DNA from: CAVPGP01 sp963718065
GTDB taxonomy: Bacteria > Actinomycetota > Thermoleophilia > Gaiellales > Gaiellaceae
Reading direction: 5' to 3'
Assembly (NCBI GenBank): GCA_963718065.1
Contig: CAVQYE010000007.1
Span: 248,001 to 312,000, forward strand
Length of the DNA stretch: 64,000 nucleotides
In this document: positions 24,124-32,522 of the stretch, piece after piece
How the letters are laid out: the number at the start of each line of letters is the position of its first letter
How positions within the stretch are numbered: position 1 is the stretch's first letter
The notes under the pieces: generated by a model
What the model was told of the DNA's origin: nothing
The model's database searches: none
The model's input: only the letters and a program-made list of their open reading frames with translations
Translations under genes and position numbers: made by a program

Positions 24124-24429
24124 CTACGGAGCTCCTGCTCCGTCTCCCTCCGTCAGGCCGGCAAGGTCGACTTGCAGGCTCAGGTTCTGGGCAAAGACCT
24201 GCTCGAGCCGCTTCGCAGCGATGCCGTGCGGGTTGAGCTGGACCGGGCCCATGTGCTCGACGAGCTGGTGCCGCTCCACGACCGGGGCGTCCTCGTCGTC
24301 GAGCGCGACGAGCGGTCCGGTTCGGGTCATCATCAGGATCAGGCCGCCGCACTCCCTCACCCAGCGCTGGAGCTCGCGTGACGTGTCGTCGGTCACTGCC
24401 CCCCGCTGAGCGATCATCCACATGCGCAT
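24124..24429 (-). CDS. Small alpha/beta protein, unknown
   Basis: 101 residues. It reads as alternating strands and helices (GGLILMMTRTGPLVALD; LVEHMGPVQLNPHGIAAKRL; EQVFAQNLSL). The plan resembles small propeptide or inhibitor-like domains but I cannot place it. The ATG at 24429 lies 4 bases after the GT4 stop; an upstream in-frame start at 24474 would overlap that gene. Second gene of the operon. Confidence 0.65.
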   Translation of the reverse strand: MRMWMIAQRGAVTDDTSRELQRWVRECGGLILMMTRTGPLVALDDEDAPVVERHQLVEHMGPVQLNPHGIAAKRLEQVFAQNLSLQVDLAGLTEGDGAGAP

Positions 24430-24433
24430 CGCG

Positions 24434-26323
24434 TCAGCTCCCGCTCCGCGCGAGGGCGGTTGACTCGCTCGCACGCCTGAGCGCCGCCGCCGTCTCCGCT
24501 TCGTCCGGGTCGTACCGCCGCCCGAATGCCTCGCGTGCCTGCTCGACGATCCGGCGGGTGCGGGCCGCGTCGGTCAGCAGCGCGCGGGCGAGGCACACCG
24601 CTTCCCACGGATCGTCGACGGCGAGGTCGGGCCAGAGCTCGCGTTGCACCGCGGCCTTCCCCGTGCCGATGGAGGGGAGGCCAAAGAGCCCGGCGTCGGC
24701 GAGCACGCCCTCGGACAACTCGCCGGCGAGGTTCAGCACGAGCACCGAGCGAGCCAGCTCGAGCCGCACCTCGTCCGGGGTCTCGCAGTCCGCGGGCTGC
24801 CAGCCGGTGAGCTTCGGGAAGATGCACTGCAATGCCATGAACACGAGCTCGTCGGCCGGCATGACGCACACGAGCCCAGCTCGGCGCTCCACCCGCAGGC
24901 CGTCCGTCTCCCAGGCTCGCGGCACCGTCGGCAGGCGGACGTCCGAGGCAGCGCGCGCGTCTTCGGCGATCGCCATCTCCAGCCGGCCGAAGTCACGCTT
25001 TACCCTACGCACCGACACGGAAATCCCGGTCGAGGAGCCCCCCTTCAGCTCCTCGACCGCTTCGGCCGGCCGCCTCCAAGCCGGTGCGCCTCGTCCACGC
25101 TGCGCAACCGTCGAGCGGAGCAGTTCGTCCCACTCGCCGACGATGTCCTCCCACGCGTAGCCGAGCGCAAAGCGGCGTGAAGCCTCCGAGCGGCGCCGAA
25201 GCTCGTCCGGATCGTCGTGCAGCCGGATCAGGCGCTGGACCGCGTCGTCCACATCGATGAAGCCCCGCCGGACGCCGAACTCCGTCTCACCCCAGTCCTC
25301 GATCCGGACCGGCTCGCCGTGACCCTCGACGAGCTCGAGGCTGGCCGAGTACGCGCCCGCCATCGGCACTGCGCCCGCCGCGGCGGCCTGGAGCGTCGGC
25401 AGGCCGAACCCCTCCCCGCTCGACGCCAGCAGGTGCACGTCGGCCGCCCGGTAGTAGCGCGCCAGCTCTGCGAGCGGCAGCCCGGCGCCCTTCCGCATCT
25501 CGAATCCCGGCGTAAAGCGAACCTGCGACTGCAGGCCGAGCCCTCGCACGTCTGCACGCACGTCGTAGGCGTAGGAGGGCGACGAAGCGAACTCGTCGTC
25601 GGCGTCGGTGTGCAGATGCAGCACCGCGTCAGGCCGCTCGGCGGCGAAGCGGGCAAACACATCGAGGAGGCGCGGCAGCAGCTTGCGCGGCTGGTTGCGG
25701 CTGTCGGAGAGGACGACGAAGCGGCCGTCGAGACCGAGCTCGGCCTTTGCCGCCTCGCGGTCCTCGGGCGGCCTGAACGTCTCGATGTCGACGCCGTGCG
25801 GGATCAGGTTGCACTCGATCCCGCAGCGGGTGGTCACCTCCTGGCCGTACCGGCTCATCGCCACCGGCACGTCTACCTCGCTCAGTAGCTCGACCCAGCT
25901 CGGCGGCAGCAGCCCGTCCTGGTTGTTGCCGTCGACCGGGTAGTACAGGACCCACGGCGTCTGGGTCAGCTCCAGCTGCTGCTTCACGTGCGGCGCCGTG
26001 AAGAACGGGAGCCACCAGGGATCCGCGAGCGCGACCACGACGTCCGGCCGGTGGCGCACGAGATACGCGTAGAGCATGTCGCTGCCGAGCGCGCCCGGTC
26101 CGGTCGCGTGGACGCGGCAGCCCTCCCAGTCGTGCGACTCGAGCGTCTGCCAGCCGAGGATCGAGACCCGGTGGCCGGCGCGGGCCAGGCCACTGCAGAC
26201 GAACCGCGTCACGTTGCCGAACCCCGACGGCGTGTCCGGACTGTCGGACACCCAGAGCACGTGAACCGGGGCACCCGTTTGCACGCGCCGTAGCCGCAGC
26301 GACGAACCTGGGTCTCTCGTCAC
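24434..26323 (-). CDS. GT4-family glycosyltransferase with extra C-terminal domain
   Basis: 629 residues, first gene of the operon. Residues 15-400 are a GT-B enzyme: VLWVSDSPDTPSGFGNVTRF at the acceptor side, then IPHGVDIETFRP, VVLSDSRNQPRKLLPRLL, and the donor-site block HLLASSGEGFGLPTLQAAAAG with the E-x7-E motif (EGFGLPTLQ). Roughly 200 further residues form a second Rossmann-like unit (LNLAGELSEGVLADAGLFGLPS; DDPWEAVCLARALLT), as in fused or degenerate transferases. GGGAG lies before the GTG start. A TTATAC hexamer at 26355-26360 is a likely promoter. The partner acceptor may be one of the downstream operon proteins. Confidence 0.85.
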   Translation of the reverse strand: MTRDPGSSLRLRRVQTGAPVHVLWVSDSPDTPSGFGNVTRFVCSGLARAGHRVSILGWQTLESHDWEGCRVHATGPGALGSDMLYAYLVRHRPDVVVALADPWWLPFFTAPHVKQQLELTQTPWVLYYPVDGNNQDGLLPPSWVELLSEVDVPVAMSRYGQEVTTRCGIECNLIPHGVDIETFRPPEDREAAKAELGLDGRFVVLSDSRNQPRKLLPRLLDVFARFAAERPDAVLHLHTDADDEFASSPSYAYDVRADVRGLGLQSQVRFTPGFEMRKGAGLPLAELARYYRAADVHLLASSGEGFGLPTLQAAAAGAVPMAGAYSASLELVEGHGEPVRIEDWGETEFGVRRGFIDVDDAVQRLIRLHDDPDELRRRSEASRRFALGYAWEDIVGEWDELLRSTVAQRGRGAPAWRRPAEAVEELKGGSSTGISVSVRRVKRDFGRLEMAIAEDARAASDVRLPTVPRAWETDGLRVERRAGLVCVMPADELVFMALQCIFPKLTGWQPADCETPDEVRLELARSVLVLNLAGELSEGVLADAGLFGLPSIGTGKAAVQRELWPDLAVDDPWEAVCLARALLTDAARTRRIVEQAREAFGRRYDPDEAETAAALRRASESTALARSGS

Positions 26324-26354
26324 AGCGGCACTCCCAGTCCGAGGCTCACGCGAC

Positions 26355-26360
26355 GTATAA
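26355..26360 (-). promoter_or_regulatory. Candidate -10 (TTATAC) of the GT4 operon
   Basis: TTATAC lies 31 bases upstream of the GTG at 26323, giving a leader of about 25 nt with a GGGAG ribosome site. No clear -35. Confidence 0.4.
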
Positions 26361-26414
26361 CAGCCGCGTCTCCAGGAGTCAACGCACCCAGAGTCCTCCG
26401 AGGTGCCGGCGGGT

Positions 26415-27827
26415 CTAGAGCCGGAGCATCTGCGAGCGGCCCAGGACGCGGCCTTGAGCGTCGAGCGCGACGGCTGCGGCGAAGCCGCCGGCCTTGGGCA
26501 CGGACAGCGAGGTCTCGAAGCCCCGCTTCGGTTTTGTCAACACGGGCTGCAGAGCGTCGCGCGTCGGGCCGGCGTCCAGGCGCCAGGCCACCGCCTCGGT
26601 GGCGCCGTTCCAGCTCGCGTACAGCAGCCGCCGGCCCGCAGCCCGGTGAGAGACCAGCCGCGGCGCGTCGCGCGGACGCCCGACCCAGGGGAGCCGGAAC
26701 GCGCGGTAGTTCATCCCGCCACCCGGCAGGCGCGCGTCGAAGCGCAACGAGCCGTCGCGGCGAAACTCCGTCACGTACGGCAGGCCGCCCCAGCCGACGA
26801 CGATGTCGCCGTTCGGAAGCAGCTGTGCGTTGCCCATGAACGGCGCCAGCAGCTTCCGGGGATGGGTGTACTCGCGCACGAGCTTCGCGCGGCGTCCGAG
26901 CCGGTCGAGCTCGATCACGAGGACGCGCGACTGCGGCTCGACCGGCGGCGCGGCGCCGTTGTCGAAGATGCTGATCAGACGGCCTTCAGCGTGGTGCCGC
27001 GCATCGTGCTGCCAGGCGAACGACGTACCCGGCCCCATCTGGAAGTCGCTCTTCTTGCCGCCGAGGCGCCAGATCACCTTGCCGGTCTTCCGGTGCACCT
27101 TGTAGACCGTCCAGGTGTTGCGGGCCGAGACGATCAGGTGCCCGTCGCCGTCGATGTCGACGGAGTTGACGTGGAAGTAGTCATACGAGTGCCCGTCGTA
27201 GGCAGCGTGCGACTCCTCGACCGCGACGTGATCGAGGCTACGCCACTCGAAGAGGACGCGGGCGCTCGGGATCGCGATCTCCTGGACGATGCCGCCGATC
27301 ACCTTCCCGCTCGACGGGCCGCCGACTCCGGAGAGGTTCGCGTCCCGCACCTCGTAGCTCGTGACGATCGCCGTGCCGCGCTGCGTGAGCTTGAACTCGT
27401 GCAGATCGGACTGGCGTCCGCCCCCGGCCGGAAGCCGCGCGATCTGGCGATACGTCGAGTCGAGGACGACGTGAGTGCCGCGGCCGAGCCCGCGATCGGC
27501 CTTCCCCTCCCACCACGTCAGCACCGGCGCGCCCTTGTACATGGCGGTCCGGAAGTTCATTGCCGTGTTCGGCGTCGTCGGCCGGAACCACACGACGTCA
27601 CCGCGCGCGTCGAGGATCAGCACGCCCCGCTGCCCCGCCCCGGACGAGGGCGACAGGAAGAGGTAGTCGTCCGACTCGCCCGCCGTGTGCAGGACGGTGA
27701 GCCTCGGCGGCCGCAGGTCCGGACGCGTGTGGTAGTGCCTGACGTCGTGCGGCGAGCGACGCGTCGCGGCGTCGGCGACCTCCGACGCGAGCCACCCCAG
27801 TCCGTCGAGCCCAACGCCGCCGAGCAA
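26415..27827 (-). CDS. Arylsulfotransferase (ASST)-family secreted protein
   Basis: 470 residues of a six-bladed propeller like arylsulfotransferase: DYLFLSPSSGAGQRGVLILD, then YDYFHVNSVDIDGDGHLIVS and SFAWQHDARHHAEGRLISIFDNG. Candidate catalytic His residues are those of FHVNS and QHDARHH. Family members transfer sulfate between aryl substrates outside the membrane. The first usable start is a TTG at 27827, but the frame is open upstream and reads TTRADFLRRASGGGLGLVLL, a twin-arginine-like signal, back to a TGA near 27959 with no ATG, GTG or TTG. A CTG at 27918-27920 or an indel may hide the real start. Confidence 0.75.
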   Translation of the reverse strand: MLGGVGLDGLGWLASEVADAATRRSPHDVRHYHTRPDLRPPRLTVLHTAGESDDYLFLSPSSGAGQRGVLILDARGDVVWFRPTTPNTAMNFRTAMYKGAPVLTWWEGKADRGLGRGTHVVLDSTYRQIARLPAGGGRQSDLHEFKLTQRGTAIVTSYEVRDANLSGVGGPSSGKVIGGIVQEIAIPSARVLFEWRSLDHVAVEESHAAYDGHSYDYFHVNSVDIDGDGHLIVSARNTWTVYKVHRKTGKVIWRLGGKKSDFQMGPGTSFAWQHDARHHAEGRLISIFDNGAAPPVEPQSRVLVIELDRLGRRAKLVREYTHPRKLLAPFMGNAQLLPNGDIVVGWGGLPYVTEFRRDGSLRFDARLPGGGMNYRAFRLPWVGRPRDAPRLVSHRAAGRRLLYASWNGATEAVAWRLDAGPTRDALQPVLTKPKRGFETSLSVPKAGGFAAAVALDAQGRVLGRSQMLRL

Positions 27828-28125
27828 GACAAGCCCGAGCCCGCCGCCGGAGGCGCGCCTCAGGAAGTCGGCGCGTGTCGTGCGGTCGTCGTCGAGCCGA
27901 GGCGAATCAAAGTCGAACAGCGTCTGCGACCTCCGGGAGTGAACCCGGCGATCAAATCACGGCTCGTCCGCCGCTGTCATCCCTCGAGCTCCGGGCGACG
28001 CTGTCGCCGACGCGGTTCTGCGCCGCCGTCGTCCTGAGGGACGGCGCCAGGTTCGTCCGTCCGGAGGATGCGGTTCGACCCTGCGACCGATGCGCCCGCG
28101 CGGGGTCACCGGGCAGACTCGATTC

Positions 28126-28758
28126 ATGGCAGATCGCGCCCCTGAGCTTTTCGAAGAGCGCCCGGTCGCCCGGACGCGCACGCTTCGCCGCCTGACGCGG
28201 TCGCTGGACGCGCTCGTCGCGGCCAACACCGACCCGCACGCGATCGCGCATCGCGCCGGCATGTTGCTGGGGCCGGCGCTCGCCGACCCGTGGCTGCTGG
28301 AGCCGCGGCACTGCGAGCCGGCGGAAGACCGCTATCGCCAGCATCTCGTCCACGTTCATCCTGCGGGGCGCTACTCGATCGTCGCGCTCGTCTGGAAGCC
28401 CGGGCAGGCGACACCGATTCACGATCACCGCTGCTGGTGCGTGGTCGGCATCTGGCGCGGGCTCGAGCGCGAGACGACCTACGACCTCCACGCAGACGGC
28501 GGCTCGACGCACCTCACGCAGCGCGGGTCAGTCGTCGCGGCGCCCGGTGACGTGTCTGTGCTCGTCCCGCCGGCAGAGGACATCCACCGCGTCGAGAACA
28601 GCGGCACAAGCCTCGCGATCTCGCTCCACATCTACGGAGCCGACATCTCCGTGCTCGGCTCGAGCATCAACGAGCAGTTCGCGGACGAGCTCGTGCGCGC
28701 AGGAGGGCCGCCGGAGGGAACGGCCCCACTGTCCTGGCGCACGCTCGATTCGCGCTGA
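28126..28758 (+). CDS. Cysteine/thiol dioxygenase-family cupin protein
   Basis: 210 residues. YSIVALVWKPGQATPIHDHR (His99, His101) and CWCVVGIWRGLERETTYD make the first metal motif of cysteine or 3-mercaptopropionate dioxygenases, and EDIHRVENSG supplies the third His. The first motif has two Cys (RCWC), one of which could form the Cys-Tyr crosslink known in the family. These non-haem iron enzymes oxidise thiols to sulfinates. The ATG at 28126 has CAGACT ending 6 bases before it. It converges on the oxidase medium subunit 19 bases away. Confidence 0.82.
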   Translation: MADRAPELFEERPVARTRTLRRLTRSLDALVAANTDPHAIAHRAGMLLGPALADPWLLEPRHCEPAEDRYRQHLVHVHPAGRYSIVALVWKPGQATPIHDHRCWCVVGIWRGLERETTYDLHADGGSTHLTQRGSVVAAPGDVSVLVPPAEDIHRVENSGTSLAISLHIYGADISVLGSSINEQFADELVRAGGPPEGTAPLSWRTLDSR

Positions 28759-28777
28759 CTCGTCTCGTAGCGGTCCT

Positions 28778-29611
28778 CTAGCTGCTGCTCGCCTCCTCGA
28801 CCGCGCGCCGGACGAGCACCTTGACGAGGTGGCGGCGGTACTCCGCGCTGCCGTTGGTGTCTCCCGGCGGGTCGGTGCCTTCGTCGGCAACGGCGCCCGG
28901 GTCCGCACCCGCGGCCCACGCCTGCTCCGACGACCGCGCGCGGAGCGGCGTCTCCCCCATGCTGACGAGCCCGATCGCCGGCTCCGAGACGCCGCCGTTC
29001 GAGCGGCGTGCGACCGCGGCGACGCCGACCGTCGCCCAGTCCTGCGAGCGCCGCCGGAACTTGAGATAGCTCCAGCCGTGGTCGCCGCTCAGCTTCGGCA
29101 CGCGCACCTCGGTGAGGATCTCCTGCGGCCCGACCGCCGTCTCGAAGACGCCGTGGAAGAAGTCGGCCGCCGCGACAGTGCGGACGCCGCCGGGTCCCGC
29201 GATGTCGACCTCGCCGTCGAGGACGAGCATGATCGCCGGCAGATCCGAGGCGGGGTCGCCGTGGGCGAGCGAGCCACCGATCGTGCCCCGGTGCCGCACC
29301 GCCGGATCGCCGATCAGCCCGGCGACGTGCGAGAGCAGCGGGTTGTGCTCCTGGATCAGCGGCGCCGTCGCCACGTCGTGATGGCGTGTCAGCGCGCCGA
29401 TCGCGATCGACTCACCGGCGTCACGCACGTAGGACAGCTCCTCGATCCGCGCCACATCGATGAGCAGGGACGGACGGGTGAACCGCAGCCGCAGGAGCGG
29501 GAGCAGCGAGTGCCCGCCTGCCAGCAGCTTCGCGTCGTCGCGGTCGCCGAGCAGCGCGATCGCGTGGTCGGTGGACTCGGCGACCTCGTAGTCGAACGGC
29601 GCCGGGATCAT
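28778..29611 (-). CDS. FAD-binding medium subunit of a form II molybdenum hydroxylase (CoxM-like)
   Basis: 277 residues. FAD-contact motifs KLLAGGHSLLPLLRLR near the N-terminus and IGDPAVRHRGTIGGSLAHGD identify the xanthine-dehydrogenase/CO-dehydrogenase medium subunit; a C-terminal domain ends in RRHLVKVLVRRAV. The ATG at 29611 overlaps the TGA of the large-subunit gene (ATGA). It relays electrons from the iron-sulfur subunit to FAD. Third gene of the S-L-M operon. Confidence 0.93.
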   Translation of the reverse strand: MIPAPFDYEVAESTDHAIALLGDRDDAKLLAGGHSLLPLLRLRFTRPSLLIDVARIEELSYVRDAGESIAIGALTRHHDVATAPLIQEHNPLLSHVAGLIGDPAVRHRGTIGGSLAHGDPASDLPAIMLVLDGEVDIAGPGGVRTVAAADFFHGVFETAVGPQEILTEVRVPKLSGDHGWSYLKFRRRSQDWATVGVAAVARRSNGGVSEPAIGLVSMGETPLRARSSEQAWAAGADPGAVADEGTDPPGDTNGSAEYRRHLVKVLVRRAVEEASSS

Positions 29612-31965
29612 GGCCGTACCTCCTCGAGCGCCCGCCACACTCGCTCCGGCGTCGCGGGCATCGTGATGTCGGTGACGCCGTCCTCGGCGAGCGCGTCCAT
29701 GACGGCGTTCATCACCGCCGGCGGCGAGGCGATCGCACCGGTCTCCCCCACGCCCTTGACGCCGAGCGGATTCGTCGGGCTCGGCGTCTCCGTCCGGTAG
29801 AGCTCCCAGTTCGGGAATTCAGCCGCCGACGGGACGAGATAGGTGACCATGTTCGAGTTCAGGAGGTTGCCGTCGTCGTCGTAGAGCGCCTCCTCGTACA
29901 GCGCCTGGGCGACGCCCTGTGCGAGGCCGCCCTGGATCTGCCCGTCGACGATCATCGGGTTGATCACCGTGCCGACGTCGTCGACGGCGATGTACCGGCG
30001 CAGCTCGACGGCGCCGGTCTCGGTGTCGACCTCCACGATCGCGACATGCGCGCCCGCCGGCCAGGAGAAGTTCGGCGGGTCGTAGACGAACGTCGCTTCG
30101 AGCCCGGGTTCGAGACCCTCCGGCAGGTTGTGCGCCGTCCAGGCCGCGAACGCGATCTCCTTCAGCGTCATCGACGTCTCCGGGCCGCGGAACACACCGT
30201 GCGAGTGCTCGATCGCCGACTCGTCGACCTCCATCACGTGAGCGGCGATCTTCTTCGCCTTCTCGACGATGCGCTCGGCCGCGTGGTACAGCGCGACGCC
30301 GCCCACCGCGAGCGAGCGGCTGCCGTACGTGTCCATGCCGAGCGGGACGACGGAGGTGTCGCCCTGGAGCACCTCGACTTCGTCGAACTCGTAGCCGAGC
30401 CGGTCGGCGACGATCTGCGACCACGTCGTCTTGTGCCCCTGCCCATGAGGCGTCGCACCGGAGAGCACCTGCACGGTTCCCGCCGGCAGGCAGCGAATCG
30501 TCGCCGCCTCCCAGCCACCCGCGCCGTAGCGGATCGCTCCGAGGATCGCCGACGGCGCAAGCCCGCACATCTCGACGTAGGTCGAGAGCCCGATCCCGAG
30601 CCGCTTCGGATCGCCGGCCGCTCGGCGAGACTGCTGCTCCGCCCGTATGTCGTCGTAGCCGGACTTCTCGAGCGCGAGATCGAGGCACGCGTCGTAGTCG
30701 CCGGAGTCGATCGTCAGCCCCGAGGCGATCGGGGCCGGGAACTCGCGGATGAAGTTGAGCCGCCGCACCTCGACCGGGTCCTTGCCGAGCTTGCGGGCCA
30801 GCGCGTCGACCGCTCTTTCGATCGCGTACGTCGCCTCCGGCCGTCCGGCGCCGCGATACGCGTCGGTCGGCACGGTGTTCGTGAAGACGCCGGTGCACTC
30901 GAAGCTGTAGCCCTCGACGTCGTACGCGCCCCCGTACAGCCAGGCGCCGAGCAGTGGGATGCCGGGCGTCACGAGCTGCAGGTAGGCGCCCATGCCGACC
31001 GTCAGCTTCGCCCTGACCGCGGTGATCTTCCCCTCCGCCGTCGCGGCGAGCTCGATCACCTGGTTCTGGTCGCGGCCGTGGATCGTCGAGACGTAGCCCT
31101 CGCTGCGCGTCTCCGTCCACTTCACCGCGCGGCCGAGCCGCCGTGCAACCGCCAGCGCGAGCGCTTCCTCGGCGTAGACGTTCAGCTTCGAGCCGAACCC
31201 GCCGCCGACGTCTGGCGCCACGACGCGCAGCTTCGACTCGGGGATGCCGGTGACGCCGCTGAGCGTGACGCGTGCGATGTGCGGCACCTGAGTCGTCGAC
31301 CACAGCGTGTACTCGCCGGTCGCCGGGATCGGCGCGACGAAGACGGCCCGCGGCTCGATCGCGTTCGGGATCAGCCGGTTGTGCCGATACCGCTCCGTCA
31401 CCGTCACGGCGGCCTCGGCGAAGAGCCGCTCGACCTCGCCTGCTTCGAGCGTCCACGTGAAGCACCGGTTCGTTTCGAACTCCTCGTGGACGAGCGGTGC
31501 ATCCTCGGCGAGCGCCGCCTCGGGATCGACGACGACCGGCAGCGGCTCGTAGTCGACCTCGACCAGCTCCGCCGCATCCTCGGCGGCGCCGCGGCTCGTG
31601 GCCGCGATCACCGCAACCGCATCACCGACGTAGCGAGCCTTGTCGACCGCGACCGGCTTGTGCTCCGGCGCCTTCGTGTCTTCTGTCGGCAGCCATGCGC
31701 AGGGAAGCGAGCCCTCCCATTCGTCTGCGATGTCGTCGCCCGACCACGCCGCGACGACATCCGCGTGCGCGAGAGCCGGGTCGACGTTCACGGACTTGAT
31801 CCGCGCGTGCGCGTACGGGCTGCGCACGATGTTGATGAAGACCATCCCCGGCTGGCTCATGTTGTCCACCCATTGCGCCTGCCCCTGGAGGAGCTTCTTG
31901 TCTTCTTTTCGCTCGACGGACGCGCCGATGATGCGCCCGGTCTCGACCTCGGCCGGCGCGCTCAT
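29608..31965 (-). CDS. Molybdopterin-binding large subunit, form II CO-dehydrogenase-like
   Basis: 785 residues. Hallmarks include QAQWVDNMSQPGMVFINIVR (start), the cofactor loop VVAPDVGGGFGSKLNVYAEE, the active-site loop AYRGAGR at residues 369-375, PHGQGHKTTWSQIVADRLG and the catalytic-Glu region GVKGVGETGAIASPPAV. The AYRGAGR form, not AYxCSFR, marks form II enzymes, whose substrate is usually not CO and is mostly unknown (aldehydes, N-heterocycles and others). Start and stop overlap both partner genes as ATGA, so the three are made together. Cytosolic, membrane-associated in some relatives. Confidence 0.93.
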   Translation of the reverse strand: MSAPAEVETGRIIGASVERKEDKKLLQGQAQWVDNMSQPGMVFINIVRSPYAHARIKSVNVDPALAHADVVAAWSGDDIADEWEGSLPCAWLPTEDTKAPEHKPVAVDKARYVGDAVAVIAATSRGAAEDAAELVEVDYEPLPVVVDPEAALAEDAPLVHEEFETNRCFTWTLEAGEVERLFAEAAVTVTERYRHNRLIPNAIEPRAVFVAPIPATGEYTLWSTTQVPHIARVTLSGVTGIPESKLRVVAPDVGGGFGSKLNVYAEEALALAVARRLGRAVKWTETRSEGYVSTIHGRDQNQVIELAATAEGKITAVRAKLTVGMGAYLQLVTPGIPLLGAWLYGGAYDVEGYSFECTGVFTNTVPTDAYRGAGRPEATYAIERAVDALARKLGKDPVEVRRLNFIREFPAPIASGLTIDSGDYDACLDLALEKSGYDDIRAEQQSRRAAGDPKRLGIGLSTYVEMCGLAPSAILGAIRYGAGGWEAATIRCLPAGTVQVLSGATPHGQGHKTTWSQIVADRLGYEFDEVEVLQGDTSVVPLGMDTYGSRSLAVGGVALYHAAERIVEKAKKIAAHVMEVDESAIEHSHGVFRGPETSMTLKEIAFAAWTAHNLPEGLEPGLEATFVYDPPNFSWPAGAHVAIVEVDTETGAVELRRYIAVDDVGTVINPMIVDGQIQGGLAQGVAQALYEEALYDDDGNLLNSNMVTYLVPSAAEFPNWELYRTETPSPTNPLGVKGVGETGAIASPPAVMNAVMDALAEDGVTDITMPATPERVWRALEEVRP

Positions 31966-32417
31966 CGGGCCACCGCCTCGATCGCTTCGACGATGTTCTG
32001 GTAGCCGGTGCAGCGGCAGATGTTCCCCTCGAGCGCGTGCCGGATCTCCTCGGCCGTCGGGCTCGGGTTGTCCGCAAGCAGGCCGACGGCGGCGAGCACC
32101 ATTCCACTCGTGCAGTAGCCGCACTGGAGCGCATGGTGCTCGTGGAACGACTCCTGCAGCGGATGCAGCGCGCCGTTCTGAGCCAGCCCTTCGATCGTCG
32201 TGATCGCCACGCCGTCCGCCTGGACGCCGAGGACGGTGCAAGACTTCACTGATTCGCCGTCGAGCAGCACCGTGCAGGAGCCGCACGACGAGGTGTCACA
32301 ACCGACAACGGTCCCGGTCAGCCCCAGCCGCTCGCGCAGGACGTAGACGAGCAGCTCGCGCGGTTCGAGCTCGAGCTCGTACGGGACGTCGTTGACCGTG
32401 AGGGAAACGTGCCTCAC
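31962..32417 (-). CDS. Two [2Fe-2S] small subunit of the molybdenum hydroxylase (CoxS-like)
   Basis: 151 residues. The plant-ferredoxin-like cluster is ligated by CDTSSCGSCTVLLDG plus a later Cys (SVKSCTV), the second by CGYCTSG and NICRCTGYQNIV. A GTG at 32417 after AAAGGAGG begins the conserved RHVSLTVNDVPYELEL. It passes electrons between the molybdenum site and FAD. It is the first gene of the operon; the divergent phosphotransferase gene begins 105 bases away. Confidence 0.93.
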   Translation of the reverse strand: MRHVSLTVNDVPYELELEPRELLVYVLRERLGLTGTVVGCDTSSCGSCTVLLDGESVKSCTVLGVQADGVAITTIEGLAQNGALHPLQESFHEHHALQCGYCTSGMVLAAVGLLADNPSPTAEEIRHALEGNICRCTGYQNIVEAIEAVAR

Positions 32418-32509
32418 AGCCGCCTCCTTTCGGACCCGTGGCAGCGCGACCGCCGCCGTGCGCCGAGCATACGCGCGGCGCACGGGGATTCCTAGGGAAC
32501 GGCCGGGAC

Positions 32510-32515
32510 TACGCT
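32510..32515 (+). promoter_or_regulatory. -10 hexamer TACGCT, leaderless type
   Basis: TACGCT ends 7 bases before the GTG start at 32523. Confidence 0.55.
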
Positions 32516-32522
32516 TGCCGGC

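Noticed and set aside
22343..24421. 692-codon frame across the cluster
   Set aside because: Arg/Asp/Gly-rich shadow of four shorter real genes with good starts, ribosome sites and shared blocks.
26403..28037. 544-codon plus-strand frame
   Set aside because: Antisense to the arylsulfotransferase gene; low-complexity Arg/Val/Asp.
29819..31465. 548-codon frame inside coxL-like gene
   Set aside because: Same strand, other frame; Arg/Gly shadow of a fully conserved large subunit.
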